The notes: generated by a model from the letters alone, not told the origin. Positions 46,048-55,858 are shown, counted from the stretch's first letter. The stretch: DNA of 64,000 nt from Roseivivax halotolerans (GCF_900115815.1 NZ_FOXV01000001.1:186001-250000), one strand, 5' to 3'. Numbers and translations are program-made.

Positions 46048-47271
46048 ATGAAGATGGATTGCGATATCGCCATAATCGGTGGCGGCCTTGCCGGTGGCAC
46101 GCTGGCCCTTGCGCTGGCTCACGCGGGCTTTGGCGTCACCTTGCTGGATGCCGCTCCGGCGGAGACCCACCGCGCGCCCGATTTCGACGGACGGTCCTAT
46201 GCGCTCGCGCTGACGTCGAAGCGTCTCCTGGCGAATCTCGGGCTCTGGGACGTGCTCGGCCCCGATAGCCAGCCGATGAATCGGATCAAGGTGACCGACG
46301 GGCGCGTCGGCGATGCCTCGGTCGCACTTGGCCTCGAGTTCGACAGCGCGGAACTCGAGGAAGGGCCGATGGGCCACATGGTCGAGGACCGGCACCTGCG
46401 CGCGGCTATGCTCGATGCGCTGGACGCCGCGCCGGGAATCGACCACCGCACCGGCACGCGCGTCACGAACCAAAGCGCGGCGGAACATGGCGCGACGCTG
46501 GCGCTTGAGGATGGACGTGACATCACCGCGCCCCTCGTGATCGCCGCCGATGGCCGCCAGAGCGGCACTGCCCGTCGCGCCGGCATCACGCGCACGGGAT
46601 GGGACTACCCCCAGACCGCGCTCGTCTGCGCCATTGCCCATGAGCGGGATCATGGCGGCACCGCCCACCAGCTCTTCCTGCCCTCCGGTCCGCTCGCGAT
46701 CCTGCCACTGACCGGCAACCGCTCCTCCATCGTCTGGAGCGAACGGCGCGGCCTTGCGGAAGACATCAACGCCTTGTCCGAAGAAGATTACCTGACCGTG
46801 CTGCGACCCCGTTTCGGGGATTTCCTCGGCGAGGTTTCACTCGCCGGCGCGCGCTACAGCTATCCTCTGAACCTGACGCTGGCCGACAGCCTCACCGCGC
46901 CCCGCCTCGCGCTCGTGGGCGATGCCGCGCACGGCGTGCATCCGATCGCGGGCCAAGGCCTCAATGCAGGTCTGAAAGACGTCGCGACGCTGGCCGACGT
47001 TCTGTCCTCCGCCCGCCGCCGGGGTGAGGATATCGGTGCGCCGCAGGTTCTGGACCGCTACGCGCGGTGGCGGCGCTTCGACACGTCAAGCCTCGGGCTC
47101 GCGACCGATGTCTTCAACCGCCTCTTCTCGAACGACAGCGCGGCGCTTCGGGCGATCCGCGATCTCGGCATGCAGGCGGTCAATGCCGCGCCCGGTCTGC
47201 GCCGGGTCTTCATGCGCGAGGCGGCAGGCCTTTCGGGCGAGTTGCCCGAACTCATGGCCCGCGAGCGCTGA
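46048..47271 (+). CDS. UbiH/UbiF-type FAD-dependent ubiquinone hydroxylase
   Basis: The 407-residue flavoprotein monooxygenase has IAIIGGGLAGGTLALALAHAG at the N-terminus, the middle motif LVIAADGRQSGTARRAGI and the FAD ribityl motif LALVGDAAHGVHPIAGQGLNAGLKDVATLA, the UbiH signature. It would hydroxylate a ring position during ubiquinone synthesis; position specificity (UbiH, UbiF or UbiL) cannot be told by eye. The ATG at 46048 starts just before the FAD domain. It is divergent from the amidase gene. Confidence 0.93.
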   Translation: MKMDCDIAIIGGGLAGGTLALALAHAGFGVTLLDAAPAETHRAPDFDGRSYALALTSKRLLANLGLWDVLGPDSQPMNRIKVTDGRVGDASVALGLEFDSAELEEGPMGHMVEDRHLRAAMLDALDAAPGIDHRTGTRVTNQSAAEHGATLALEDGRDITAPLVIAADGRQSGTARRAGITRTGWDYPQTALVCAIAHERDHGGTAHQLFLPSGPLAILPLTGNRSSIVWSERRGLAEDINALSEEDYLTVLRPRFGDFLGEVSLAGARYSYPLNLTLADSLTAPRLALVGDAAHGVHPIAGQGLNAGLKDVATLADVLSSARRRGEDIGAPQVLDRYARWRRFDTSSLGLATDVFNRLFSNDSAALRAIRDLGMQAVNAAPGLRRVFMREAAGLSGELPELMARER

Positions 47272-47274
47272 TCC

Positions 47275-47784
47275 TCAGCCCGGGCGCAGCCCGGTCTCGA
47301 CGAGCATGCCCTGCCGCTTGGCCTCGTAGTAGTAACCGCGCGCATACCAACTGACCGCAGTGCCGTGATCGCCGTCCGACAAAAGCCAGGCGCCGCGCAG
47401 GTATTTCACCGCGTATTTGAGGTTCGTCTCCGCATCCAAGAGATCCTCGGGCGCGCCGCGGAAGCCCATTGTTCGTGCGGTCGCGGGCAGGATCTGCATG
47501 AGCCCGTAATACGGCCCGTTCCGCGCCCAGGGCCGATGCGTACTCTCGCGAATGACGACGCGATGCACCAGCTTGCGCGGAACCTGATAATAGTCGGCAT
47601 ATTCGTTGATGAGTGCACGCAGCTCTTCGGTCTCGTTCGGGTGAAGCGGCGGATTGTAGCTGTCGACCGGTTCGGGCGCAGCGGCGAATTGCAGCCGCTC
47701 GGTCGATCCAAGGTCGGGAAGAGAACAGGCAGACAGAACGGAACCGAGTAAAAGAGCCAAGGCGAAACGAAGCATATCCGTCAT
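47275..47784 (-). CDS. Soluble lytic murein transglycosylase-type lipoprotein
   Basis: The 169-residue precursor has a lipoprotein signal with lipobox LSAC and an SLT domain in which the catalytic Glu is in VVIRESTHRPWARN, followed by YGLMQILPATARTMGF, LLDAETNLKYAVKYLRGAW and WYARGYYY, the family's GLMQ and AxxY motifs. It cuts glycan strands to anhydromuropeptides. A second ATG at 47775 is an alternative start. Its stop lies 3 bp from the facing hydroxylase gene. Confidence 0.9.
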   Translation of the reverse strand: MTDMLRFALALLLGSVLSACSLPDLGSTERLQFAAAPEPVDSYNPPLHPNETEELRALINEYADYYQVPRKLVHRVVIRESTHRPWARNGPYYGLMQILPATARTMGFRGAPEDLLDAETNLKYAVKYLRGAWLLSDGDHGTAVSWYARGYYYEAKRQGMLVETGLRPG

Positions 47785-47909
47785 CCGGAATTGTTGAACT
47801 GCCTCGCTTGTGCCCTCTGCCCATGATTCGCGCGACCCCGGCCTTGCGCGGTAGGCGGGGCGCCGCCCATCCCTTGCCAAATGCGCGGGCGCGCGCCAGT
47901 TTCGCGACC

Positions 47910-48782
47910 ATGACAGGCACGCTTCTTTCACTGGGTCACGGCTATTCCGCGCGCGCGCTGGCAGCGCGGCTTTTGCCGCAAGGCTGGACCGTGATCGGCA
48001 CGACCCGCGCTCCCGATAAGCTGGGCTCGCTCGCCGAGACCGGGATCGAGCCGATTCTCTGGGACCGCGAAGCGGTCGAGCGGGCCTTGGCCCGCGCCGA
48101 TCATCTCCTGATGTCCGCCGCCCCAGGCGACGAGGGCGATCCGGCCCTTGCGCTCGCACGCGACACCATCGCCGCGCGGGCACCAAATATCCGCTGGGCG
48201 GGCTATCTTTCCACCACCGGCGTCTACGGCGATGCGGACGGCGCGTGGATCGACGAGACGGCACCTCTCAATGCCCATAGCCGGCGCGGGCGCGCGCGCG
48301 TGAAAGCCGAAGCCGACTGGGCCGCGATACCCGGCCTGCCGATCCATATCTTCCGCCTTGCTGGCATCTACGGGCCGGGCCGCGGCCCGTTCGCCAAGGT
48401 CCGCGAGGGACGCGCACAGCGGGTGGTCAAACCCGGACAGGTTTTCTCGCGCACCCACGTGGAGGACATCGCCCGCGTGCTGGAAGCCTCCATCGCACAT
48501 CCGACCCCGGGCGAGGCCTTCAATGTCTGCGATGACGAACCCGCCCCGCCACAGGACGTGATCGCCCATGCCGCCGAACTGCTCGGCCTGCCGATCCCGC
48601 CCGAAGTCCCCTTCGACGAAGCCGACATGAGCCCCATGGCCCGCAGCTTCTATGCCGATAACAAACGCACATCGAACGAGAAGGTGAAGCACATGCTTGA
48701 CCTTGAAATGCGCTACCCGACCTACCGCGAAGGCCTCGCCGCCCTCTTGCGCGAGACCGAAGGGGACAGCGGCACGCCCTGA
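47910..48782 (+). CDS. NAD-dependent epimerase/dehydratase-like protein (YeeZ-type SDR)
   Basis: The 290-residue atypical SDR has a shortened nucleotide motif SLGHGYSARALAARL in place of GxxGxxG, then LLMSAAPGDEGDP, WAGYLSTTGVYGDADGAWIDE with the active-site Thr-Tyr, a diphosphate segment AGIYGPGRGPF and FSRTHVEDIARVLEAS. It resembles the YeeZ family of unknown substrate. The 125-bp gap to its left is divergent from the transglycosylase gene. Hairpin element copy 2 follows at once. Confidence 0.88.
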   Translation: MTGTLLSLGHGYSARALAARLLPQGWTVIGTTRAPDKLGSLAETGIEPILWDREAVERALARADHLLMSAAPGDEGDPALALARDTIAARAPNIRWAGYLSTTGVYGDADGAWIDETAPLNAHSRRGRARVKAEADWAAIPGLPIHIFRLAGIYGPGRGPFAKVREGRAQRVVKPGQVFSRTHVEDIARVLEASIAHPTPGEAFNVCDDEPAPPQDVIAHAAELLGLPIPPEVPFDEADMSPMARSFYADNKRTSNEKVKHMLDLEMRYPTYREGLAALLRETEGDSGTP

Positions 48783-48783
48783 T

Positions 48784-48915
48784 CTTTGGGTTGGGACAAA
48801 TACCGCGGGGGTGAATTGGCGGCCCCGCCGCCAAGAGGGGGCAGCGCCCCCTTCGCTGCCCGATGATCGGCACGATCAGCGGGCCAGACATGCCCCGCGC
48901 GGCACGCGCGGGACC
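48784..48915 (-). repeat. Intergenic hairpin element, copy 2 of 3
   Basis: A core at 48786-48810 (ending ACAAATACCGCGGGG) is followed by TTGGCGGC-CCC-GCCGCCAA (48816-48834), AGGGGGC-AGC-GCCCCCT (48836-48852), TGATCG-GCA-CGATCA (48864-48878) and CCCGCGCG-GCA-CGCGCGGG (48894-48912). All arms pair perfectly. It fills the gap between the epimerase stop and the dxs stop, so in dxs direction it forms GC hairpins ending GCGGTATTTG. Likely a bidirectional terminator or a mobile REP-like repeat. Confidence 0.85.
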
Positions 48916-48921
48916 GCTGTA

Positions 48922-50847
48922 TCAGGCGCGCTTTTCCATGCGCGCAACACCCAGGACGTCGAGAACTTTCGCCTCGATATCAGAGGCGTTCAGCCTTGCG
49001 ACGGCATACATGTCCGCCGGGCTCGCCTGGTCGATGAACGTGTCGGGCAGCACCATGGAGCGGTATTTCAGACCGGTATCGAACACGCCTTCCTCGGCCA
49101 GCAGCTGCGCGACATGGCTTCCGAAGCCGCCGATCGCGCCTTCCTCGATCGTCACGAGTGCCTCGTGATCCCGCGCAAGGCCGAGGATCAGTTCGCGGTC
49201 GAGAGGTTTCACAAAGCGCGCATCGGCGATAGTCGGATTGATGCCCCGCGCCTCCAGAGCCTCCGCGGCCTGCAACACTTCCTTCAGCCGCGCCCCGTAG
49301 GACAGGATCGCGACGCGTGCGCCCTCGCGGATCATCCGGCCCTTGCCGATCTCGAGGATTTCTCCCCGTTCCGGCATCTCCACACCCATGCCCTCGCCGC
49401 GCGGATAGCGGAACGCGATCGGCCCGTCGTCATGCGCCGCGGCTGTTGCGACCATGTGCTTGAGCTCTGCCTCGTCCGCCGCGGCCATCACGGTGAAACC
49501 CGGCAGATTGGCCAGATACGCCACGTCGTAGCTGCCCGCATGGGTCGCCCCGTCGGCACCGACGAGCCCCGCACGATCGATGGCGAACCGCACCGGCAGC
49601 CGCTGTATGGCGACATCGTGCACGACCTGGTCGAAGCCGCGCTGGAGGAAGGTCGAATAGATCGCCGCGAACGGCCGCATCCCGCCCGCGGCGAGGCCCG
49701 CGCAGAAGGTCACGCCGTGCTGCTCGGCGATACCCACGTCGAAGCAGCGCGACGGAAACCGCTCGGCCATCAGGTTGAGTCCGGTCCCATCCGGCATCGC
49801 CGCTGTCACCGCGCAGATCCGGCTGTCCTCCTCGGCAAGCTCCACCAACGTCTGACCGAAGACCTTGGTATAGGCCGGTGCATTGGAGGCCGCCTTCTTC
49901 TGCTCGCCCGAGCTCACGTCGAATTTCGCCGTCGCATGGCCCCGGTCCGGGCGGCCTTCAGCGGGCGCGTAGCCCTTGCCCTTCTTGGTGATGCAATGAA
50001 TGAGGATCGGCCCATCCGCCCGCGCCTTCACGGTCCTCAGGACCGGCAGCAGGCTTTCCATGTCATGCCCGTCGATGGGTCCGATATAGGAAAAGCCGAG
50101 CGCTTCGAAGAGCGTGCCTCCGACGGCCATGCCCTTGATCATGTCCTTGGCCCGCCTGGCCCCTTCGCGGAATGGCTCCGGCAGAAAGCTCACCGCTCCC
50201 TTGGCGACATCCTTCAGTGAATGGAACGGCGCCTCGGCATAGAGCCGCGAGAGATAGGACGACATCGCTCCCACGGGAGGCGCGATGGACATCTCGTTGT
50301 CGTTCAGGATCACGATCAGCCGTTTGCCGAGGTGGCCGGCATGGTTCATCGCCTCGTAGGCCATGCCCGCCGACATCGCGCCGTCGCCGATGACCGCGAT
50401 GGCATCGCCATGCCCCGTCTCGGACGCGCCGTTCAAATCGCGCGCCACCGCGAACCCCAGGCTCGCTGAAATCGACGTCGAACTGTGGGCCGCCCCGAAC
50501 GGATCGTAGGGGCTTTCGGAACGCTTGGTGAAGCCCGACAGCCCGTCCTTCTGGCGCAGCGTGCGGATACGGTCGCGCCGCCCCGTGAGGATCTTGTGCG
50601 GATAGCTCTGATGGCTCACATCCCAGACGATCTTGTCCCGCGGCGCATCCCAGACCGCGTGCAGCGCGACGGTCAGTTCCACGACGCCCAGCCCCGCGCC
50701 GAGATGCCCGCCCGTCTCGGAGACGGCCGAGATCGTCTCGGCGCGCAACTCGTCCGCCACCTGTCGGAGCTCGGTATCAGAGAAGGCCTTGAGGTCTGCC
50801 GGTGTATGGACGCGGTCAAGCAGCGGTGTTTGGGGGCGGTCGGACAT
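48922..50847 (-). CDS. dxs: 1-deoxy-D-xylulose-5-phosphate synthase
   Basis: Dxs condenses pyruvate and glyceraldehyde 3-phosphate with thiamine diphosphate, the entry to the MEP isoprenoid pathway. The 641-residue protein has [59 protein letters not shown] (ThDP GDG motif), [15 protein letters not shown] and a C-terminal transketolase domain ending [14 protein letters not shown] chose the ATG at 50847; a GTG at 50853 is two codons up. ispA lies 36 bp upstream on the same strand. Confidence 0.97.
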   Translation of the reverse strand: MSDRPQTPLLDRVHTPADLKAFSDTELRQVADELRAETISAVSETGGHLGAGLGVVELTVALHAVWDAPRDKIVWDVSHQSYPHKILTGRRDRIRTLRQKDGLSGFTKRSESPYDPFGAAHSSTSISASLGFAVARDLNGASETGHGDAIAVIGDGAMSAGMAYEAMNHAGHLGKRLIVILNDNEMSIAPPVGAMSSYLSRLYAEAPFHSLKDVAKGAVSFLPEPFREGARRAKDMIKGMAVGGTLFEALGFSYIGPIDGHDMESLLPVLRTVKARADGPILIHCITKKGKGYAPAEGRPDRGHATAKFDVSSGEQKKAASNAPAYTKVFGQTLVELAEEDSRICAVTAAMPDGTGLNLMAERFPSRCFDVGIAEQHGVTFCAGLAAGGMRPFAAIYSTFLQRGFDQVVHDVAIQRLPVRFAIDRAGLVGADGATHAGSYDVAYLANLPGFTVMAAADEAELKHMVATAAAHDDGPIAFRYPRGEGMGVEMPERGEILEIGKGRMIREGARVAILSYGARLKEVLQAAEALEARGINPTIADARFVKPLDRELILGLARDHEALVTIEEGAIGGFGSHVAQLLAEEGVFDTGLKYRSMVLPDTFIDQASPADMYAVARLNASDIEAKVLDVLGVARMEKRA

Positions 50848-50883
50848 CGTCACTCACATCTGGTTCGGTCTGCCCGGAATGGA

Positions 50884-51747
50884 TCAGGCTTTCCGGGCGA
50901 TAACGAAGCGGGCGGCCTCGATCAAGCCGCGTGCCTCCTTGCCGTAGTCAGATAGGGCCGTCTCGGCGCTGTCCACCAGCTCGGCCGCGCGCGCCTTCGC
51001 GCCACCCAGCCCCAGGAGCGAGACGAAGGTGGCCTTGCCTCGATCGGCATCCTTGCCCGCCGCCTTGCCCATCGCCGCTGCGTCGCCCTCGATGTCGAGG
51101 ATGTCGTCGGCAATCTGGAAAGCGAGGCCCAGCGCATCGGCATAGGCCCGCATCGGCGCGGAATCAGCCCCGGCAAGGCGCGGACCCGCTTCCGCGGCCC
51201 AGCGAATGAGCGCGCCGGTCTTGCCCGCCTGGAGGGCCGTGATCTCCTCGAGGTCTAGCGGCGTGCCCGCGCTCTCGGCGGCAATATCGAGCGCCTGGCC
51301 CAGAACCATGCCCTCCGCCCCGCTCGCACGTGCGAGGCTCAGGGCGAGATCCGCACGCACCGACGGATCGGGATGCGCCTCGGGCGCAAGGCAGAGCTCG
51401 AAGCCCAGCGCCTGCAGACCGTCCCCCACCAGGATCGCGGTCGCCTCGTCCCATTTTCGATGCACGGTCGGCTGACCGCGCCGCAGATCATCGTCATCCA
51501 TCGCCGGCAGATCGTCATGAACGAGGCTGTAGGCATGCACGGCCTCGATGGCGAGCGCGGCATTCAGCGCATCGCCCGCGCCGTGCAGCCGCGCGCCTTC
51601 AAGTGCGAGATAGCCGCGCAGGCGTTTACCGCCGCGCGTGGCATAGGCCATCCCGCGGTGAAGCGGCAGATCCGCGCGGGCCTCGAAAAGCCTGTCGAAC
51701 CCGCCCTGGATCCGGGTCTGCGCCTCCGTCAGTCCGGCCTCGAACAT
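50884..51747 (-). CDS. ispA: Farnesyl diphosphate synthase (polyprenyl synthetase)
   Basis: This enzyme adds isopentenyl units to give farnesyl (or geranylgeranyl) diphosphate. The 287-residue protein has RGGKRLRGYLALEGARL, the first Asp-rich motif DDLPAMDDDDLRRG and the second DDILDIEGDAAAMGK, plus KTGALIRWAAEAG. With dxs next, it makes the prenyl precursors that ubiA and quinone synthesis use. xseB starts 6 bp upstream in the same direction, giving the usual order xseB-ispA-dxs. Confidence 0.95.
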   Translation of the reverse strand: MFEAGLTEAQTRIQGGFDRLFEARADLPLHRGMAYATRGGKRLRGYLALEGARLHGAGDALNAALAIEAVHAYSLVHDDLPAMDDDDLRRGQPTVHRKWDEATAILVGDGLQALGFELCLAPEAHPDPSVRADLALSLARASGAEGMVLGQALDIAAESAGTPLDLEEITALQAGKTGALIRWAAEAGPRLAGADSAPMRAYADALGLAFQIADDILDIEGDAAAMGKAAGKDADRGKATFVSLLGLGGAKARAAELVDSAETALSDYGKEARGLIEAARFVIARKA

Positions 51748-51753
51748 GCGAGG

Positions 51754-52002
51754 TCAGAGCCCCTCGACCGGGGTCGTCCCCTTGGGCTGGCCCTCGGCGT
51801 CGAGCGTGATCGCCGCGACCTTTTCCTCGGCCTCTTTCAGCTTCTGCTCGCAACGCTTCTTGAGCTTCGCACCGCGTTCGTAAAGCGCGATCGACTGCTC
51901 GAGCGGCACGTCCCCGCGTTCGAGTTGCCCCACGACCTCTTCAAGTGCGCGCATCGCTTCCTCGAAACTCATCTCTTCGACGGGCTTGCCTTCGTCGCTC
52001 AT
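51754..52002 (-). CDS. xseB: Exodeoxyribonuclease VII small subunit
   Basis: The 82-residue protein has the XseB core MSFEEAMRALEEVVGQLERGDVPLEQSIALYERGAKLKKRCEQKL, a helical hairpin that binds XseA. XseA is not in the window. Start overlaps the stop of the histone-deacetylase-like gene as ATGA. Confidence 0.95.
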   Translation of the reverse strand: MSDEGKPVEEMSFEEAMRALEEVVGQLERGDVPLEQSIALYERGAKLKKRCEQKLKEAEEKVAAITLDAEGQPKGTTPVEGL

Positions 52003-52925
52003 TCGCCTGCCTCCATCAATGCGCGCACATGCGCCGCCCCGGCCTCGGACAGCGCCTGAAGATCATAGCCGCCCTCGAGTGTCGAGACCACGCGGCCGCC
52101 GCAGACCTCGCTGGCCAGCTCGCAAAGCCGCTCGGTCAGCCAGCGGAAATCCTCGGTCTGCCAGTTCAGGTTGGCCAGCGGATCGTCGGCATGGGCATCG
52201 AACCCTGCCGACAGGATGATGAGCTCGGGGGCGAAATCCCGCAGCCGCGGGAAGACCCGGTCCTCGTAGACCTCGCGCATCCGCGACCCGTCGCTCCCGG
52301 GCGGCAGCGGCAGGTTCAGCACGTTGTCATGGGCTCCGGTCTCGTGCGACGCGCCGGTGCCGGGCCAGAGCGGCGACTGGTGCGAGGTGATCGTCAGCGC
52401 CCGCCTCTCGTGCCAAAGAAGATCCTGAGTGCCATTGCCGTGATGCACGTCGAAATCGACGACAGCCACGCGCGAAAGACCCCGCGACTCGAGCGCGTAT
52501 TTCGCACCGATTGCCGCGGTCCCGAACAGGCAGAAGCCCATCGCCGTCGTCCGTTCCGCGTGATGGCCGGGCGGGCGCATCGCAACGAAGGCATTGGCGA
52601 CCTCGCCGTCCAGCACCATGTCGATGGCCTTCACGATCCCCCCCGCCGCGCGCCGCGCCGCATCGAGCGATCCCGGCGACAGCCAGGTATCCCCATCGAC
52701 CTGATGCAAGCCCCGCGACGGCAGATGGCTCTCGAGCGAGCCGATATAGCTCGGCGGATGACAGCGCTCGATATCGCTGTCCTCCGCCAACGGCGCGGGC
52801 ACGCGCATCAGCGGGAAGGCGGCCAGCGCATGCAGGAGATGCTCGATCCGCGCCACCCGCTCGGGATGACCTTCGGGCGTGACGTGATGCAATGCGGCGT
52901 CATGGGTGAGAAGGGCAGTGACCAA
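51999..52925 (-). CDS. Histone deacetylase-like (acetoin utilisation / acetylpolyamine amidohydrolase) family protein
   Basis: The 308-residue zinc hydrolase has MRPPGHHAE, DFDVHHGNGTQDL, SLHQSPLWPGTG and ILSAGFDAHADDPLANLNW, the His-His and Asp-His-Asp zinc site of the family. Bacterial members deacetylate polyamines or unknown proteins. It is first in a leftward row with xseB, ispA and dxs, a layout that recurs in this order in alphaproteobacteria as I recall; a metabolic link with isoprenoids is not evident. Confidence 0.92.
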   Translation of the reverse strand: MVTALLTHDAALHHVTPEGHPERVARIEHLLHALAAFPLMRVPAPLAEDSDIERCHPPSYIGSLESHLPSRGLHQVDGDTWLSPGSLDAARRAAGGIVKAIDMVLDGEVANAFVAMRPPGHHAERTTAMGFCLFGTAAIGAKYALESRGLSRVAVVDFDVHHGNGTQDLLWHERRALTITSHQSPLWPGTGASHETGAHDNVLNLPLPPGSDGSRMREVYEDRVFPRLRDFAPELIILSAGFDAHADDPLANLNWQTEDFRWLTERLCELASEVCGGRVVSTLEGGYDLQALSEAGAAHVRALMEAGE

Positions 52926-52999
52926 GGCGCATCCTTTCCTGAACGGGCTCGAACAAACCGCGAAACGGCGCCGCTGGCAACCCGGTGACCGGCGCCCCC

Positions 53000-53080
53000 T
53001 TTGGATTGGGACAAATACCGCGAGAGCGCGAGAGCTGGCTCTCGCCGGCCGGGTCCGGGGCTCGATGCCCCGGGACCGGA
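53000..53080 (-). repeat. Intergenic hairpin element, copy 3 of 3
   Basis: A core at 53001-53025 (ACAAATACCGCGAGA) is followed by GCGAGAGC-TG-GCTCTCGC (53028-53045) and GGTCCGGGGC paired with GCCCCGGGACC (53052-53077, one bulged base). It lies between two leftward genes, 5 bp after the GlsB stop, and 75 bp before the deacetylase-like start. The TGATCG hairpin of copies 1 and 2 is absent here. Confidence 0.75.
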
Positions 53081-53084
53081 CGCG

Positions 53085-53321
53085 CTAGCGCCGCCAGTGG
53101 GTCGGCACGATGATGAGCGCGCCAACCGAAGCCAGAATCGCGTTCCAGCCCTGTCGGCCAAAACCGATGCCGAACATGATCGAAACGAAATAGAACAGGA
53201 AGGCGCCGCCGACGCAGATGATGACGCTGGCAAGCACACCGTTATGCGTGAAGCCGGACCGCTCCGAGAGATATCCGACGATGCCCGCGATCACCACGGT
53301 GCCGATCAGGGTTGGGAACAC
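53085..53321 (-). CDS. GlsB/YeaQ/YmgE-family stress-response membrane protein
   Basis: The 78-residue protein has three membrane segments: FPTLIGTVVIAGIVGYL, GVLASVIICVGGAFLFYFVSIMFGIG and AILASVGALIIVP, with GFGRQGW between the last two, the usual build of the family. Function is unknown; members are induced by stress. It is just downstream of fmt (6 bp). Confidence 0.88.
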   Translation of the reverse strand: MFPTLIGTVVIAGIVGYLSERSGFTHNGVLASVIICVGGAFLFYFVSIMFGIGFGRQGWNAILASVGALIIVPTHWRR

Positions 53322-53327
53322 CTCGCC

Positions 53328-54245
53328 TCACTCCTCTCCGAGCCGATCGCCCGGGACAAGACCTGCCCCGCGCAGGAACGCATCGGCATCCTGCGCACCG
53401 CGTCCTGCCTTCTGCAAGCGCGTAACTTCGATCGCGCCATCGCCGCAGGCGACGCGGAGGCCGGGCCCGCCCAGGACTTCGCCCGGCGCGCCCTCCCCGT
53501 CCGACATCCGGCTCCCGAGAAGTTTCAGCCGCTCGCCACGCGCCTCGGTCCAGGCGCCGGGAAAGGGGGCAAGCGCGCGGATCTGCCGATCGACGATACG
53601 GGCGGGCCGCGTCCAATCGATACGGGCCTCCGATTTCTCGATCTTGGTCGCGTAGATCACGCCCTCGTCGGGCTGCGGTTCAGGGGTGAGCGTGGACAGC
53701 CTCGAAAGCGTGTCGACGATCATCCGCGCGCCCATCTCCGACAGCCGGTCGTGCAGGGTCTCGCTTGTCTCCTCCGCTGCGATCTCGGTCGCCTCGGCCA
53801 TGAGGACGGGGCCGGTATCGAGACCCGCTTCCATCTGCATCACGGCGATGCCGGTCATCCGGTCGCCTGCGAGGATCGCGCGCTGGATGGGCGCGGCCCC
53901 GCGCCAGCGAGGCAGGAGGGACGCATGGATGTTGAGGCAGCCGTAATCCGGTGCATCGAGGACCGGCTGGGGCAGGATCAGCCCGTAGGCGACGACCACC
54001 GCGACCTCGGCCTCGAGCGCAGCAAAGGCCGCCTGCTCGTCAGCTCCCTTCAAGGATGCCGGGTGGCGCACCTCCAGCCCAAGTTCGAGTGCGCGCGCGT
54101 GGACCGGGGTCGGCCGGTCTTTCTTGCCGCGCCCGGCGGGCCGGGGCGGCTGGCAATAGACCGCGGCGATCTCGTGTCCGGCCGCCGCCAGCGCCTCCAG
54201 GACCGGAACCGAAAAGTCCGGCGTGCCCATGAATACGACGCGCAT
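53328..54245 (-). CDS. fmt: Methionyl-tRNA formyltransferase
   Basis: Fmt formylates initiator Met-tRNA with 10-formyl-tetrahydrofolate. The 305-residue protein has [59 protein letters not shown] (formyl-transfer HxS..  motif) and [18 protein letters not shown] precedes the ATG. In many relatives def lies next to fmt; here the neighbour on that side is an alanine symporter, and no def gene is in the window. Confidence 0.96.
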   Translation of the reverse strand: MRVVFMGTPDFSVPVLEALAAAGHEIAAVYCQPPRPAGRGKKDRPTPVHARALELGLEVRHPASLKGADEQAAFAALEAEVAVVVAYGLILPQPVLDAPDYGCLNIHASLLPRWRGAAPIQRAILAGDRMTGIAVMQMEAGLDTGPVLMAEATEIAAEETSETLHDRLSEMGARMIVDTLSRLSTLTPEPQPDEGVIYATKIEKSEARIDWTRPARIVDRQIRALAPFPGAWTEARGERLKLLGSRMSDGEGAPGEVLGGPGLRVACGDGAIEVTRLQKAGRGAQDADAFLRGAGLVPGDRLGEE

Positions 54246-54313
54246 CGCGCACCAACTCCTTTTGTCTGTCCCACCCGGCTTATCGCGCCGGGCGGATCAG
54301 GAAAAGGGTGGCC

Positions 54314-55846
54314 TCATTTCACCTTGCGGATCTCGCCCGAGCGCAGCTTCTCGGAATATTTCCGAAGCTCCTGCTTCACCAGCGGCATCAGGAAGTAGAG
54401 CCCGATCACGTTGAAGATCGCCATCGAGAAGAGCGCCGCATCGGAGAAGGCGATGACCGGATCCAGGCTCGCCGCCGCTCCGATCACGACGAAGAAGCAG
54501 AAGATCGCCTTGAAGACGAGCTCCTTGCCCTTGCCTTCGCCGAATAGGAAGGTCCAGGCCTTGAGGCCGTAATAAGACCAGCTCAACATCGTCGAGAAGG
54601 CAAAGAGCACCACCGCGACGGCCAGCACGATCGGGAACCAGGAGAACGCCGTCGCGAAGGCGTCCGAGGTCAGCGCGACACCCGTTGCCCCCGACTGGGT
54701 CACGATCTGACCGTTCTCGACCACGAAGAGCCCGGTCTCGGGATCGGTGACGAGTTGATCGGAGATGATGATGACAAGCGCGGTAATGGTGCAGATCACG
54801 ACCGTGTCGATGAAGGGCTCGAGAAGCGCGACGAAGCCCTCGGTGATCGGCTCCTTGGTTTTCACCGCCGAGTGGGCGATGGCCGCCGAGCCGATGCCCG
54901 CCTCGTTCGAGAAGGCGGCGCGCCGGAAGCCCTGGATCAGCGCCCCGACCATGCCGCCGGCGACACCGAGCCCGGTGAAGGCGCCCTCGATGATGCGGCT
55001 GAAGGCGATGCCGATCTGGTCGAAATTGGCGAGGATGATGACGAGCGCCGCAAGGACGTAAAGGATGCCCATGAAGGGCACGACCTTCTCCGTGACACGG
55101 GCGATGGATTTAAGACCGCCGATGATGACGACCCCGACGATCACCGCGAAGACGATGCCGGTAATCCAGCCGGGATATTCCCCTACAACGCCAGAGATCT
55201 GCTGGTGCGCCTGGTTGACCTGGAACATGTTGCCGCCGCCGAGGGCGCCGAGCAACGTGAAGACCGAAAAGCCCACGGCAAGGAAAGTGCCGCCGGGAAG
55301 GCCGCGTTCCTTGAACCCCTTGGTGAGGTAATACATCGGCCCACCCGAGACGCTGCCGTCCGGGAACTCGTTGCGATATTTCACGCCAAGCGTGCACTCG
55401 GTGAATTTCGTCGCCATGCCCAAAAGACCTGCCAGGATCATCCAGAACATCGCGCCGGGCCCGCCGATGCTCATCGCCACGGCGACGCCCGCGATATTTC
55501 CGAGCCCGACCGTGCCCGAGAGCGCGGTCGCGAGCGCCTGGAAATGGCTGACCTCACCGGCATCGTTCGGGTCGGAATAATCGCCTTTCACAAGGCGGAT
55601 CGAATGTCCCACCCAGCGAAACTGCACGAAGCCGAAATAGAGCGAGAAGACCACCGCGCCGATCACCAGCCAGCCGACGATCCAAGGCACCTCGGTGCCG
55701 GGAAAGTTCGCGAAAATCAGGTCCACGTACCAGCCCGTCGAGCTTTCGAAGAGGCCGTTGATGGTCTCGTCGAGCGATTGCGCCTGCGCGCCCGTGGCCG
55801 CGAGGAGCGCGGCGAAGAAAACGAAGATGCGAGAGATGACTGACAT
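54314..55846 (-). CDS. Sodium:alanine symporter (AGCS family)
   Basis: The 510-residue inner-membrane protein has about eleven helices and the AGCS markers HFQALATALSGTVGLGNIAGVAVAMSIGGPGAMFW and FRRAAFSNEAGIGSAAIAH. It takes up alanine or glycine with Na+. An N-terminal stretch (AALLAATGAQAQSLDETINGL) looks like a cleavable signal, an unusual extra that moves the first true helix to about residue 55. It follows uspA-type gene by 12 bp in one leftward unit. Confidence 0.93.
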   Translation of the reverse strand: MSVISRIFVFFAALLAATGAQAQSLDETINGLFESSTGWYVDLIFANFPGTEVPWIVGWLVIGAVVFSLYFGFVQFRWVGHSIRLVKGDYSDPNDAGEVSHFQALATALSGTVGLGNIAGVAVAMSIGGPGAMFWMILAGLLGMATKFTECTLGVKYRNEFPDGSVSGGPMYYLTKGFKERGLPGGTFLAVGFSVFTLLGALGGGNMFQVNQAHQQISGVVGEYPGWITGIVFAVIVGVVIIGGLKSIARVTEKVVPFMGILYVLAALVIILANFDQIGIAFSRIIEGAFTGLGVAGGMVGALIQGFRRAAFSNEAGIGSAAIAHSAVKTKEPITEGFVALLEPFIDTVVICTITALVIIISDQLVTDPETGLFVVENGQIVTQSGATGVALTSDAFATAFSWFPIVLAVAVVLFAFSTMLSWSYYGLKAWTFLFGEGKGKELVFKAIFCFFVVIGAAASLDPVIAFSDAALFSMAIFNVIGLYFLMPLVKQELRKYSEKLRSGEIRKVK

Positions 55847-55858
55847 GGTCTGGCTCCT

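Noticed and set aside
53328-54313. Search for def (peptide deformylase) next to fmt
   Set aside because: No deformylase motif (HEXXH or EGCLS type) appears on either side; def must be elsewhere.
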